Of a DNA stretch of 64,000 nt, positions 51,160-59,716 are shown piece after piece (positions within the stretch are counted from its first letter, which is position 1; every line of letters starts with the position of its first letter). Both the position numbers and the translations under genes were made by a program. Origin of the DNA: Panacagrimonas sp041603235. Its GTDB lineage: Bacteria > Pseudomonadota > Gammaproteobacteria > Nevskiales > Nevskiaceae. Under the pieces are notes generated by a model, which did not search any database, had not been told where the DNA came from, and saw only the letters and a program-made list of their open reading frames with translations. The stretch lies in the NCBI GenBank assembly GCA_041603235.1, contig JBFIES010000001.1, positions 620,001 through 684,000 on the forward strand, written 5' to 3'.

Positions 51160-51585
51160 ATGAGCGAACACAAAGGCAGCTGCTTCTGCGGCGCAGTTCA
51201 ATTCACAGTGACGGGCGAACCCGAAGCAATGGGATACTGCCACTGCGAATCGTGCCGACACTGGTCCGCGAGCCCCCTCAATGCTTTCAGTTTGTGGAAG
51301 CCAACAAGTCTTGAAGTAACTGCCGGCGCAGAAAAGATCGCCACTTATAACAAGACCCCGATCAGCTACCGGAAATGGTGCACCGACTGTGGCGGTCATG
51401 TATTCAGCGACCACCCACCGATGGGATTGGTCGATGTTTACGCTGCCACGATCCCATCACTGCAGTTCAAACCCGCATTGCACGTCAACTACGCTGAAAA
51501 AGTGATCAGCGTTCGGGATGGCCTGCCCAAGATGAAAGACATGCCCGCTGAAATGGGTGGCTCCGGCAATACGCTCCCGGAGTAG
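51160..51585 (+). CDS. GFA-family zinc protein
   Basis: A 141-residue protein of the glutathione-dependent formaldehyde-activating (GFA) / CENP-V fold. Zinc ligands are in KGSCFCGAVQFTVTGE (CxC), GYCHCESCRHWS (CxxC) and KWCTDCGGHVFS. The family is broad; most members have unknown substrates and true formaldehyde activity is not established. It is divergent from the GlxA-type regulator with 116 bp between. Confidence 0.9.
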   Translation: MSEHKGSCFCGAVQFTVTGEPEAMGYCHCESCRHWSASPLNAFSLWKPTSLEVTAGAEKIATYNKTPISYRKWCTDCGGHVFSDHPPMGLVDVYAATIPSLQFKPALHVNYAEKVISVRDGLPKMKDMPAEMGGSGNTLPE

Positions 51586-51631
51586 GCCCCGCGCAAGCGT
51601 TCAAACTGAACTGATCGCCTGACATCACTGC

Positions 51632-51643
51632 GCGAACGTTCGC
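51632..51643. promoter_or_regulatory. Candidate operator, GCGAAC-GTTCGC palindrome
   Basis: A perfect 12-bp palindrome 45 bp upstream of the second FadL gene. The half-site GCGAAC also begins the arm of the repeat at 45503. Its regulator is unknown. Confidence 0.4.
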
Positions 51644-51688
51644 ACCATCCTTAAAACCAAGAACATAAAACTACTCAGGGGATTCCTA

Positions 51689-52891
51689 ATGTCTGTTCGA
51701 AGCTTCTTGTTACGTCCGTCAAGATTCCATCTCGCCGCACTTGCCCTGCTCGGCTCAAGCCATGCCATGGCATCCGTGATTGTCGCGCCACACGGTGCAG
51801 GACGTGACGCTGACCTTGCTGGCGCTACCGTCGCGAGCCCTGGCGACCCAGGCAGCAACTTGCTGGTGAATCCTGCTGGCGTGGTCGGTGACACCCGAGA
51901 TCAGGCCATGGTCGGCCTTCTGGCATTCAATTTCACTGGTGAGTACCGAAATGATGCCATCGGCTATGAGGGTTCTGGCTCTCAGTCCCCCATGGGTATC
52001 GACTTCTGGTACGGCCTCGGCGAGATCGGGGGATGGTCGATGGGCGTCGGCTTGTACGGGTCGATTGGCGCAGCCTTCACATTGCCAGCTGATCCCGACG
52101 TAGGTGTGAACTCGCCCTATACCGGAAAACTCAGCATCATCAATGTCGGGTTCAACATCGGAAAGGAACTGACCAAAGGATTGAAAGTTGGCCTGCAGAT
52201 ATCCCCGCGATACGGCAGGCAGAAAACTCAACTCCCCTCACCTCTGGGCAATGTGGAGTTCGTTGCCGATGGCATCGGTGGTTCTGCGACGCTGGGCATG
52301 GTCTACGAATGGACGCCCGCCTTGTCTCTCGGACTCTCCTACAGATCGCGAGGCTTTGTGGACATGCGCGGTGATGGCAAAGTCGGCGGCGTTGCACAGG
52401 ATGTTGACGTGAACTTTGTGACTCCGGCCTCCTTGTTTGGCGGTTTCGCATACCGATGGTCCGACAATCTCAACTTGATGGCCCAGATTCAGTGGACCAG
52501 CTACAAGGACTTTGAAAAAGGCGATGTCGAGTTTCAAACCAGCACTGCACTGAACGGCCCGACCATCAGCAACACACACGACCGGACCCGCTGGGCAGTT
52601 GCGGCCGAGTACAAAGTTGTAGAGAACTCGACCTTTAGGATCGGTTACACCGTTGGCGAAGCCATGATCGATGACAGCGCTGTGCGTCCCAACCTGTTTG
52701 ATCACGACAATCACATGATCATGGTCGGTTACGAAATCGATTACGGAAAATTCATGGTCGGCTTTACCACCGGCTACGCCGATCTGAAAACCCGAAATAT
52801 CAGTGCCTCACAGAACGCGAACTTCCCGGGCCGCTATGACAGCGACAGCGATGTCTCGGGCGGCTTTCGTGTGACCTGGAAGTTGCGCTAG
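51689..52891 (+). CDS. OmpP1/FadL-family outer membrane transporter (second copy)
   Basis: A 400-residue outer-membrane barrel of the FadL/TodX family. The signal peptide ends about ALALLGSSHAMA. The N-terminal region carries GSNLLVNPAGVVGDTRDQAM, the NPAG motif typical of FadL. Barrel strands follow (GFNIGKELTKGLKVGLQISP, IGYTVGEAMIDDSAVRPNLF) and the C-terminus is GGFRVTWKLR. It shares little obvious identity with the copy at 6390. Its position between operons A and B suggests uptake of the hydrophobic substrate they degrade. Confidence 0.86.
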   Translation: MSVRSFLLRPSRFHLAALALLGSSHAMASVIVAPHGAGRDADLAGATVASPGDPGSNLLVNPAGVVGDTRDQAMVGLLAFNFTGEYRNDAIGYEGSGSQSPMGIDFWYGLGEIGGWSMGVGLYGSIGAAFTLPADPDVGVNSPYTGKLSIINVGFNIGKELTKGLKVGLQISPRYGRQKTQLPSPLGNVEFVADGIGGSATLGMVYEWTPALSLGLSYRSRGFVDMRGDGKVGGVAQDVDVNFVTPASLFGGFAYRWSDNLNLMAQIQWTSYKDFEKGDVEFQTSTALNGPTISNTHDRTRWAVAAEYKVVENSTFRIGYTVGEAMIDDSAVRPNLFDHDNHMIMVGYEIDYGKFMVGFTTGYADLKTRNISASQNANFPGRYDSDSDVSGGFRVTWKLR

Positions 52892-53342
52892 GCGCTTCGC
52901 GTCCATGGATCTTGGCCAAGCATCGCAGTTGCGTGGCATTTACATCCATCAAGCTACCGTAGACCAGGACCGTCTGACGCCGTCTCAGCGACGGCGTCAG
53001 ACTCTGGAACAGACAGCGTGCTTCCCACATGAGATGCTCATCTCAACGCAACATCAGGGGACCTCACAGATTTGAAGCGGACATCGCCAGAGGCCCTATC
53101 TCGATAATCGAACACCGGCGCTTTCAGAAGAGCGTGCATTGATGCAATGAGTCGGGGTGAAGATTCGACCGATCACATCTCATCAAAGTCGGCCGGGTGC
53201 AGCTCGACAGCTCGCATCCATCTATTAGCCGAGCCCAAACTCATGTAACGACCGCTGCACGCCTGGTGTATCGAGAAACGCGCTACGCAGAGGGAGCCTG
53301 TGCTGTCCTCGCCCCCTTAACTGGCCCCAAAACATTTGGCGG
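52892..53342. other. Intergenic region of 451 bp
   Basis: Holds the strong hairpin at 52972-53002. The rest shows no convincing coding frame. A short TGCAT-TG-ATGCA palindrome lies near 53138. No other element was recognised. Confidence 0.6.
52972..53002. repeat. Perfect 13-bp hairpin after the FadL gene
   Basis: GTCTGACGCCGTC (52972-52984), loop TCAGC, GACGGCGTCAGAC (52990-53002). No T-run follows on either strand, so it may be a transcript-end stabiliser or a repetitive extragenic palindrome rather than a rho-independent terminator. Confidence 0.6.
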
Positions 53343-54119
53343 CTAAAGACTGCCCTTAATGGTGAGACCTCCGTCAATCACCATGTTCTGCCCGGTGACG
53401 TAAGAACTCGCTTCGGAAGCCAGGTAGACCGCCGCTCCCGCTATTTCATCGGGTTCGCCAATGCGCCCAAGTGGGACTGTCCGCTGCAGAGTCGCCTCGC
53501 CCCTAGGATCCTCCCATAAGGCACGGGCAAAATCTGTTCGAATCACGCCAGGAGAAATTGCGTTCGCGCGAACACCACTGGAGCCAAACTCCACCGCAAG
53601 ATTTCGAACCAGCTGCATATCAGCCGCCTTGGATATGTTGTACGCGCCAATGACATCCGTCCCGATGAACCCGCCTACCGAGGAGACGATAATGATCGAA
53701 CCAGAACGCCTTCTAATCATTCCTTCTGACACCATTTGCGCCAACCAATGATTCGACAAAACGTTGTTGTCCAGCACCTTGCGAAACTGCTCGTCACTGA
53801 TTCCTGACATAGGTCCGTAGTAAGGGTTGCTTGCAGCGTTGCACACAAGCACATCAACTTTTCCGAATTCAGTCAGAGTCTGATCCACCAGCGATTTCAG
53901 CGCGCTCTTGTCGGAGATGCTGGCTGCAATTGCTACCGCACGGCCCTTGCCATAACGAGCGTTGATGGAATCCACGACCTCGTCACAAGCCTCTTGCTTT
54001 CGACTCGAAACAATCACCCGCGCACCCATTGCCGCATAAGCTTCCGCAATCGAGCGCCCAATACCGCGGCTCGAACCCGTGACGATCGCCACTTTGTCCT
54101 TCAGTTCAAATAGCTTCAT
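53343..54119 (-). CDS. Short-chain dehydrogenase/reductase, last gene of operon B
   Basis: A 258-residue NAD(P)-dependent SDR. Cofactor motif is VAIVTGSSRGIGRSIAEAYA, with the NAG-like VDVLVCNAASNPYYG (NAAS). The catalytic serine is in SGSIIIVSSVGGFIG, the Tyr-x-x-x-Lys in IGAYNISKAADMQLVRNLA, and the C-terminal part is SPGVIRTDFARAL. The group includes many 3-hydroxyacyl-CoA and DHRS4-like reductases. A GAGAGAGG ribosome-binding site precedes the ATG at 54119. It follows the kinase-like gene by 82 nt. In this operon it could oxidise a 3-hydroxyacyl intermediate; this is inference. Confidence 0.92.
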   Translation of the reverse strand: MKLFELKDKVAIVTGSSRGIGRSIAEAYAAMGARVIVSSRKQEACDEVVDSINARYGKGRAVAIAASISDKSALKSLVDQTLTEFGKVDVLVCNAASNPYYGPMSGISDEQFRKVLDNNVLSNHWLAQMVSEGMIRRRSGSIIIVSSVGGFIGTDVIGAYNISKAADMQLVRNLAVEFGSSGVRANAISPGVIRTDFARALWEDPRGEATLQRTVPLGRIGEPDEIAGAAVYLASEASSYVTGQNMVIDGGLTIKGSL

Positions 54120-54201
54120 TCGTCCTCTCTCTAACCTAGCCTCGCCGATCACCGAAGCGCGGTGATGAACCGGTCCGTTTCGCCCTTACCAATCTGGCTT
54201 G

Positions 54202-55224
54202 TTAATCAATCACGCGCGCAAGCCGCGCGTGCCGAACGGCAATCTCAAGAATGCAGGCTTGTTTGGCGACTATTTGCGACGCCTGTTCACTTGAGGCATT
54301 GCCATCATCAATTCTTTTCCTGATGCCCTGAATGATGCTGGCGAGCTTGAAAAGGTTGAATGCGAAATACCAGTTCAGGCTGGCTGCCACATTGCTGCCA
54401 CTGAGTTCGCAGTAGGCTTCGCAAGCCTGCTCGAGGCCAGGCAATCCAGACTCGGCGAGATCAAGGCCACCGATTGCGAACCGACCATCTGCAGGCAGCA
54501 GCCACGCCAGAGCAAAATAGGCGAAGTCCGCCAGCGGATCTCCGAGCGTGGCCAACTCCCAATCCAGAACAGCGGCTATCTGTCCTGAGTCTGGCGAGAA
54601 AATGACGTTGTCTATGCGGAAGTCACCATGAAGAATGGATGTTCGGTATTGCGCGGGAATCTTCCTCGGAAGCCCTGACATGAGCCTCTCCATATCTTCG
54701 CTTGGGTTCGTTTCGGACAGGCGATACTGCTTGCTCCAACGCTCCAGTTGACGCGGCAAGTAGTTCTCATGGCGACCGAAATCACCGAGACCGACGCTGA
54801 AGGGGTCGATCGAATGCAATTGGACCATCGCCTCCACCATTGACGCGTAGTAGGACTTGCGATGCTCTACCTCGATATCAGGAAGCTGACCGTTGGCTAT
54901 GTTGCGCCCCTCGACCAGTTCCATGACATAGAACATTGCACCGATGACCGACTCGTCTTCGCATAAGGCCAGAGGCGTCGGAACTGGAAAATCGCCGGGT
55001 TTCAATGCGCTCAACAGCCGGAATTCCCGATCCACCGCATGAGCCGATGGCAATAACTTGCCGAAAGGCTTCCGCCGCAGAACCAGATCGCGCTCCTCGG
55101 TCGTGACCTTGTAGGTCGGATTCGACTGACCTTCGGTCATGCGTTCGATTCTGCGTACACGTGCCGATTCGCCAAGTTGGGCGACCATCCAGCGCGATAG
55201 CCCGTCTCGGTCCAGGTCACTCAT
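54202..55224 (-). CDS. Phosphotransferase of the ACAD10/11-kinase (aminoglycoside phosphotransferase) family
   Basis: A 340-residue kinase-fold protein. It has MTEGQSNPTYKVTTEERDLV with the ATP-lysine region LVLRRKPFGKLLPSAHAVDR, the catalytic segment SILHGDFRIDNVIFSP (HGDxxxxN), and the metal-binding AAVLDWELATLGDPLADFAY. This is the family fused to ACAD11 in animals. There and in the bacterial levulinate pathway (LvaA) it phosphorylates the hydroxyl of 4-hydroxyacyl-CoA. Its start overlaps the dehydrogenase stop by 4 nt, which strongly supports a joint reaction. Confidence 0.92.
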   Translation of the reverse strand: MSDLDRDGLSRWMVAQLGESARVRRIERMTEGQSNPTYKVTTEERDLVLRRKPFGKLLPSAHAVDREFRLLSALKPGDFPVPTPLALCEDESVIGAMFYVMELVEGRNIANGQLPDIEVEHRKSYYASMVEAMVQLHSIDPFSVGLGDFGRHENYLPRQLERWSKQYRLSETNPSEDMERLMSGLPRKIPAQYRTSILHGDFRIDNVIFSPDSGQIAAVLDWELATLGDPLADFAYFALAWLLPADGRFAIGGLDLAESGLPGLEQACEAYCELSGSNVAASLNWYFAFNLFKLASIIQGIRKRIDDGNASSEQASQIVAKQACILEIAVRHARLARVID

Positions 55225-56471
55225 TGCAATGAGCCAGAGTACTTGGATAGCTCAGCACGCCCCACCGTTCTTGCGTGCACTTCGTCAGGTCCATCTGCCA
55301 GCCGCAAACAACGGATGTCAGCCCAATCTGCTGCGAGTCCAAAGTCATCCGACACACCCGCGCCGCCGTGAGCCTGGATCGCATCGTCAATGATCTTCAA
55401 GGCCATGCGTGGCGCCTGCAACTTGACCATCGAGATTTCCGTTCTCGCCGCTTTGTTTCCAAGGCGATCCATCCTGTCGGCGGCTCTCAGGCACAGGAGA
55501 CGGGTCATTTCTATTTCTACGCGGGCATCAGCCAGGCGTTGTTCCCAAACAGATTGCTCAGACAATCTCTTGCCGAATGCGCTCCGCGCGAGCGTACGAA
55601 GCGCCATCGCCTTGAGTGCTTCTTCTGCCGCGCCGATTGTGCGCATGCAATGGTGTATTCGCCCTGGCCCGAGGCGCCCCTGAGCAATCTCGAATCCTCT
55701 CCCCTCGCCCAGGATCAGGTTCTCAGCCGGAACACGAACGTTATCCAGCAGGATTTCGGCGTGACCGTGAGGCGCATGGTCATAGCCGAACACGGGCAAC
55801 ATTCTCTTGACCTGAATGCCCGGAGTTTTGAGATCCACCAGGATCATGGATTGCTGCCGGTGTACGGCGGCGTTCGGATCGGTTTTCCCCATGACGATTG
55901 CGAACTCGCACCGGGGATGACCCGCGCCTGTTGACCACCATTTGTGGCCGTTGATGACGTAGTCGTTCCCGTCTTTCAGAATTTGAGTCTGGATATTGGT
56001 CGCGTCCGATGATGCAACCCCTGGTTCCGTCATCAGGAACGCAGAGCGAGTTTCTCCGTTCATCAGGGGACGCAACCAACGCTCTTTTTGGGCCAGCGAA
56101 CCGTAGCGAAGCAAGACTTCCATGTTGCCGGTATCCGGAGCCGAGCAATTGAACACTTCTGAAGCCCAAGACAATCGTCCAAGTTCCTCGGCGCACAATG
56201 CATATTCAAGGTTCGAGAGGCGCGCTCCGGAGAACTCGAAATGGTCACGACGTGACTCATCCGGTTCGCCATAGGCCGGCATGAACAGATTCCACAGGCC
56301 TTCGCTCTTGGCTCGCTGCTTCAATGTCTCAATCACTTGCAGGGGCGACCATCGATCGCCGCTCGCCAGTTCCGCTTTCAGCGTTTGGTGTTGTGGCCGC
56401 AACTCCTGATCCATGAAATCCCGAATTCGGGTCTGCCATTCTCTCTGCCGATCACTAGGCTCGAAATTCAT
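55221..56471 (-). CDS. ACAD10/11-like acyl-CoA dehydrogenase
   Basis: A 416-residue flavoprotein. It begins MNFEPSDRQREWQTRIRDFM, with AEELGRLSWASEVFNCSAPD, TEPGVASSDATNIQTQILKD, NDYVINGHKWWSTGAGHPRC and the end DIRCLRLADGPDEVHARTVG, characteristic of the ACAD10/11 group. In these enzymes phosphate elimination from 4-phosphoacyl-CoA replaces or follows dehydrogenation, giving an enoyl-CoA. It overlaps the kinase-like gene by 4 nt. The ATG at 56471 gives the conserved N-terminus. Confidence 0.92.
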   Translation of the reverse strand: MNFEPSDRQREWQTRIRDFMDQELRPQHQTLKAELASGDRWSPLQVIETLKQRAKSEGLWNLFMPAYGEPDESRRDHFEFSGARLSNLEYALCAEELGRLSWASEVFNCSAPDTGNMEVLLRYGSLAQKERWLRPLMNGETRSAFLMTEPGVASSDATNIQTQILKDGNDYVINGHKWWSTGAGHPRCEFAIVMGKTDPNAAVHRQQSMILVDLKTPGIQVKRMLPVFGYDHAPHGHAEILLDNVRVPAENLILGEGRGFEIAQGRLGPGRIHHCMRTIGAAEEALKAMALRTLARSAFGKRLSEQSVWEQRLADARVEIEMTRLLCLRAADRMDRLGNKAARTEISMVKLQAPRMALKIIDDAIQAHGGAGVSDDFGLAADWADIRCLRLADGPDEVHARTVGRAELSKYSGSLQ

Positions 56472-56545
56472 ACAAGCTATCGTCCGAAGATGGTTGCGCT
56501 GAACACTGTCAGCCAAGCCGGGTAGAAGAAGAGAACCGGGACGGG

Positions 56546-57808
56546 CTACGCTGACAGCGTCGCTCGCACAGGGAGCCTCTTGATACCCCCGATGAAGTTC
56601 GAGTGGGCGTAGGCCGGCTCTCCAGTCAGGCAGATCGAATCAATTCGTTGCACCAACAATCGCAGAAATGTGGCGATTTCCATACGTGCCAGGTTCATGC
56701 CCAGGCAAACGTGAGCGGCATGGCCAAACGAGGTATGTGCCCTGACGTTCGCTCTGTCCGGATCAAATGCTTCCGCATTGTCAAAAAGCGCCTCGTCCCG
56801 ACTGCCCGAAGGGAACCAGAGAATGACCGACTGCCCTTTCTTGATGGTCTTGCCCCGAAGCGAGTAGTCCTCAGATGCGGTCCGGATAAAGTGCCGCACG
56901 GGCGCTGCAATCCGAATGGCTTCCTCGGCAATGCGCGGCGCCATTTCTTCTGGCGCACTCTTGAGGCGCGCGAGAAGCTCCGGATTCAGAGCGAGTTGGC
57001 GGATCGCCTCATCCAGAGAGTAGCTTGTAGTGTCGTGGCCAGCCGTTGCAATCACGGTGTAATAACCAAGACGCTGGGCTTCAGTCAGTGGCGCACCGTC
57101 AATGGTTTCATTGGCAATAATGGAGGCGATATCTTGTCCAGGTTCAGTTTTTCGGGCCTCGGTCAGGGCCTGGAAATACTTCGCGTACTCCATGAGCGTT
57201 GCGATCTGTAACTGGGTCGCATCTGCCCCTTCGGGCAAGTCGGCGCGTCGCGCATCCGGATCTTCTGCGCTGAACAGTTCCTGCGTGAACCGCACCATCA
57301 GGGGCAGATCTTTCTGCGGGACACCGAGGACCGTCATGATCACGCGTAAGGGAAATTCCAGAGCAACGTCACGCGCGAAATCGCATTCGCCGTTGTGCTC
57401 GATAAATTGATCAATCGCCAGTGTGGCCGAACGCTCAATCTCTGTTTGAAGGCGACCAAGATTTCTTGGCATGAACCAGGCTTGAGTCAGGGTTCGCAAC
57501 TTGCGGTGATCCGGCTGATCCGTGCATATCAAGGTCTCGACGAGATTGCGGCTGCCCCCGGTCATTTGTTGGACCTGGGCCTCGCCTTCGCGCGTCGCCA
57601 GAAGCATGCGAGGGTTCGCCAGAAACTTGTCCTGGAGCTTCTCGACTTCCAGCAGATCAGCATGTTTGGTGATATGCCAGAGGTCCGGGTGGGTTTTGCT
57701 CTCACAGAAATGGACAGGATCTTCGCGACGCAGCGTCGCAAGTATGCTGAACATCTTTGATGGTTCTGCCCAATTGGCATGGGAATAAAGGGATTCTGCG
57801 CCGAACAT
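56546..57808 (-). CDS. Cytochrome P450
   Basis: A 420-residue soluble bacterial P450 (CYP). Oxygen-binding helix I motif is TAGHDTTSYSLDEAIRQLAL (AGxDTT, about residue 253). The ExxR motif is in RIAEEAIRIAAPVRHFIRTA. The haem-binding loop is TSFGHAAHVCLGMNLARMEI, with the ligand cysteine at about residue 368. The start at 57808 is preceded by GGAGATG; the frame is open further upstream but overlaps the enoyl-CoA hydratase gene region. The substrate is probably a fatty-acid- or steroid-like acyl compound, from its neighbours. No ferredoxin or reductase is adjacent. Confidence 0.94.
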   Translation of the reverse strand: MFGAESLYSHANWAEPSKMFSILATLRREDPVHFCESKTHPDLWHITKHADLLEVEKLQDKFLANPRMLLATREGEAQVQQMTGGSRNLVETLICTDQPDHRKLRTLTQAWFMPRNLGRLQTEIERSATLAIDQFIEHNGECDFARDVALEFPLRVIMTVLGVPQKDLPLMVRFTQELFSAEDPDARRADLPEGADATQLQIATLMEYAKYFQALTEARKTEPGQDIASIIANETIDGAPLTEAQRLGYYTVIATAGHDTTSYSLDEAIRQLALNPELLARLKSAPEEMAPRIAEEAIRIAAPVRHFIRTASEDYSLRGKTIKKGQSVILWFPSGSRDEALFDNAEAFDPDRANVRAHTSFGHAAHVCLGMNLARMEIATFLRLLVQRIDSICLTGEPAYAHSNFIGGIKRLPVRATLSA

Positions 57809-57908
57809 TGCTACATCTCCTTGCCGCCGGACATTGGCGGACGACGAACGATTAATTGCAGAGCTGCGGAAGGGCTGGCACCTGCAGGCAGATGCCAGCC
57901 AGTTCGCC

Positions 57909-58799
57909 TTAGTCGACCCAGAAATTGAGCGCAGCTTCGCGGCGCTTGCGGATGACACTTTCTGGATCCTTGGAGTGGTAAGAGTCCCACCCGTGCTTGC
58001 CGTCAGAGTCCGGGATCTTCCATCCACCCAGAACAGCGCCGGTAAGCGCCGCGCCCATGGCCTCGAAACCCTGCGCGGTGTACAAATCAGCTTCGACGTT
58101 CTTGTTGATCATGTACTTGAGCTGGCGAACGCCCTGATGGTTTTTCATCAGCAAGAGCTCGACAAGTTCTTGAGTCGCGCTGTAGAGGTCATCGTTGGGC
58201 ACAACGCGGTTGAACAGGCCCAAGTCCAAGCCACGGCGGGCTGAATGCAAAGCACCCAGCAGGTTGATCTCTTTGGTCATCCGTCGCCCGATCAGACGCG
58301 CCATTCGGGTCGTGCCGCCCCAGCCCGGAGTGATCGCCCAATCCACTTCCGGCATGCCCCAACGCGAGCGCTCAGTGCAGATCACAAAGTCGGCCGCCAT
58401 GGTGATTTCCAGACCGCCACCTACACAGTATCCATCGACCGAACAGATGGTGACCTTGTCCAGCTCCTCAAGCGTGTTGGCCATGTGTTGGTAGCCCCTC
58501 ACGCGACGCATGACCTGATTGGCGTCGCCCCATGCCCCTGAGCCCATCTCGCTCAGATCGTCACCTGCGCAAAAGTTTCCGCCCGCGCCGGATATCACCA
58601 CTACCTTGTAGCGCTCTGTGTCTCGAAGATATTCGACTGCCTTTGTGAAGTCCGACGAAAGGCGAATGGAGAGCGCATTAGTCACCTCAGGCCGGTTCAG
58701 CGTGATTCGGGCGACTTGACCCAAGTCCTCGAAGATCAAGTCATCGAATACGGGGAGTGCAGGCTCGGGGACATCTCGGTGGCCAAATAGATTGTTCAT
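57909..58799 (-). CDS. Enoyl-CoA hydratase/isomerase family protein, first gene of operon B
   Basis: A 296-residue crotonase-fold enzyme: LGQVARITLNRPEVTNALSI, VVISGAGGNFCAGDDLSEMG (oxyanion hole), TICSVDGYCVGGGLEITMAA and ERSRWGMPEVDWAITPGWGG. The acidic residues usual for hydration (in GMPEVD) are partly retained. Substrate unknown. It heads operon B (gap of 100 bp to the P450), divergent from the HxlR regulator, and would act on enoyl-CoA made by the ACAD10/11-like enzyme. Confidence 0.9.
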   Translation of the reverse strand: MNNLFGHRDVPEPALPVFDDLIFEDLGQVARITLNRPEVTNALSIRLSSDFTKAVEYLRDTERYKVVVISGAGGNFCAGDDLSEMGSGAWGDANQVMRRVRGYQHMANTLEELDKVTICSVDGYCVGGGLEITMAADFVICTERSRWGMPEVDWAITPGWGGTTRMARLIGRRMTKEINLLGALHSARRGLDLGLFNRVVPNDDLYSATQELVELLLMKNHQGVRQLKYMINKNVEADLYTAQGFEAMGAALTGAVLGGWKIPDSDGKHGWDSYHSKDPESVIRKRREAALNFWVD

Positions 58800-58846
58800 T
58801 GGGTTCCTCTGGAATGGAAAAAATTGAATACCGTGTCTTTAGGATG

Positions 58847-58893
58847 TAACTTGCAAATGAATACTAATGATCTAACTATTGAAATGCAAGTTA
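58847..58893. promoter_or_regulatory. Candidate HxlR operator
   Basis: Perfect 9-bp inverted repeat TAACTTGCA (58847-58855) and TGCAAGTTA (58885-58893), spacer 29 nt, spanning the start region of the regulator and the divergent operon B leader. Confidence 0.5.
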
Positions 58894-59384
58894 AAAGCAA
58901 AAAGAACCCGAATGCCTATCCAATTGGGGAGCCTGCCGACACCGCTCGCCCTAAAGTGGATTCAGTCGAGCGCGCACTTTCCCAGGTGGGCGATGCCTGG
59001 ACTTTTCTGATCTTGAGAGAAGCCTTCTTTGGGGCAAGGCGCTTTGACGACTTCAGCAAAGCGCTCGACGCCGCCCCCAATATCCTGACGAGCCGCCTCA
59101 AGAAACTGGTCGAACACGGCCTGTTTGAACGGGTTCAGTACGGGTCCCACTCAAGACGATTCGAGTACCGCCTCACCAGGAAAGGGCTCGATCTCTATCC
59201 CGCGATCGTCATGCTTATGAGTTGGGGCGACCGATGGCTCGACGAGGGAAAGGGAGCCCCGCTGGAACTGATTCACACGCCTTGCGCACAGGTACTCAAT
59301 ACATCGCTCGTTTGTGAGCATTGTCATACGCCCATTCAGGCTCACAACGTGTCCTGGCGCGTCGGGCCCGGAGGCCACGATTAA
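58857..59384 (+). CDS. HxlR-family transcriptional regulator
   Basis: A winged-helix regulator of about 175 residues. The MarR/HxlR core is VERALSQVGDAWTFLILREA, FGARRFDDFSKALDAAPNIL and TSRLKKLVEHGLFERVQYGS followed by RLTRKGLDLYPAIVMLMSWG. The C-terminal tail has a cysteine/histidine pair (SLVCEHCHTPIQAHN) that may bind metal. Start is uncertain: ATG at 58857, TTG at 58824 or ATG at 58884. If the repeat at 58847-58893 is its operator, the later start would place one arm at the start codon. Probable regulator of operon B. Confidence 0.86.
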   Translation: MNTNDLTIEMQVKSKKNPNAYPIGEPADTARPKVDSVERALSQVGDAWTFLILREAFFGARRFDDFSKALDAAPNILTSRLKKLVEHGLFERVQYGSHSRRFEYRLTRKGLDLYPAIVMLMSWGDRWLDEGKGAPLELIHTPCAQVLNTSLVCEHCHTPIQAHNVSWRVGPGGHD

Positions 59385-59716
59385 GGTCTAGCTCTCTGAT
59401 CGAGACTTGATCAGCCCATCCGACCCGACCCGCACACCCGGCGAATGGCGAATTCACTGATGAGCAGATGGCACATCAGAACGGGGCCGAAGTCTGTCAA
59501 TTTGGTTCAGACACGAACCCGGTCATGAACGGCTGATGGGTTTATTCCTTGATCAGGCCCCTGCATGCCGACCGAGAATATTGCTTTGCGCAAGACGAAT
59601 CCCGTTTGCGTGCTTCACCCGGCTCATCCCGGGCAGAGGAAAAAACAAAGACTCTCTAGTTCAACAATGCCGCGGAATCATCGGCAAAAATCAGCAGACG
59701 CGCAGTGCTCCAGCTT
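59385..59716. other. Intergenic region of 332 bp without recognised features
   Basis: No convincing gene, terminator or repeat was seen. A small frame (59536-59730) and its overlap do not resemble any family and lack a ribosome-binding site. Confidence 0.55.
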
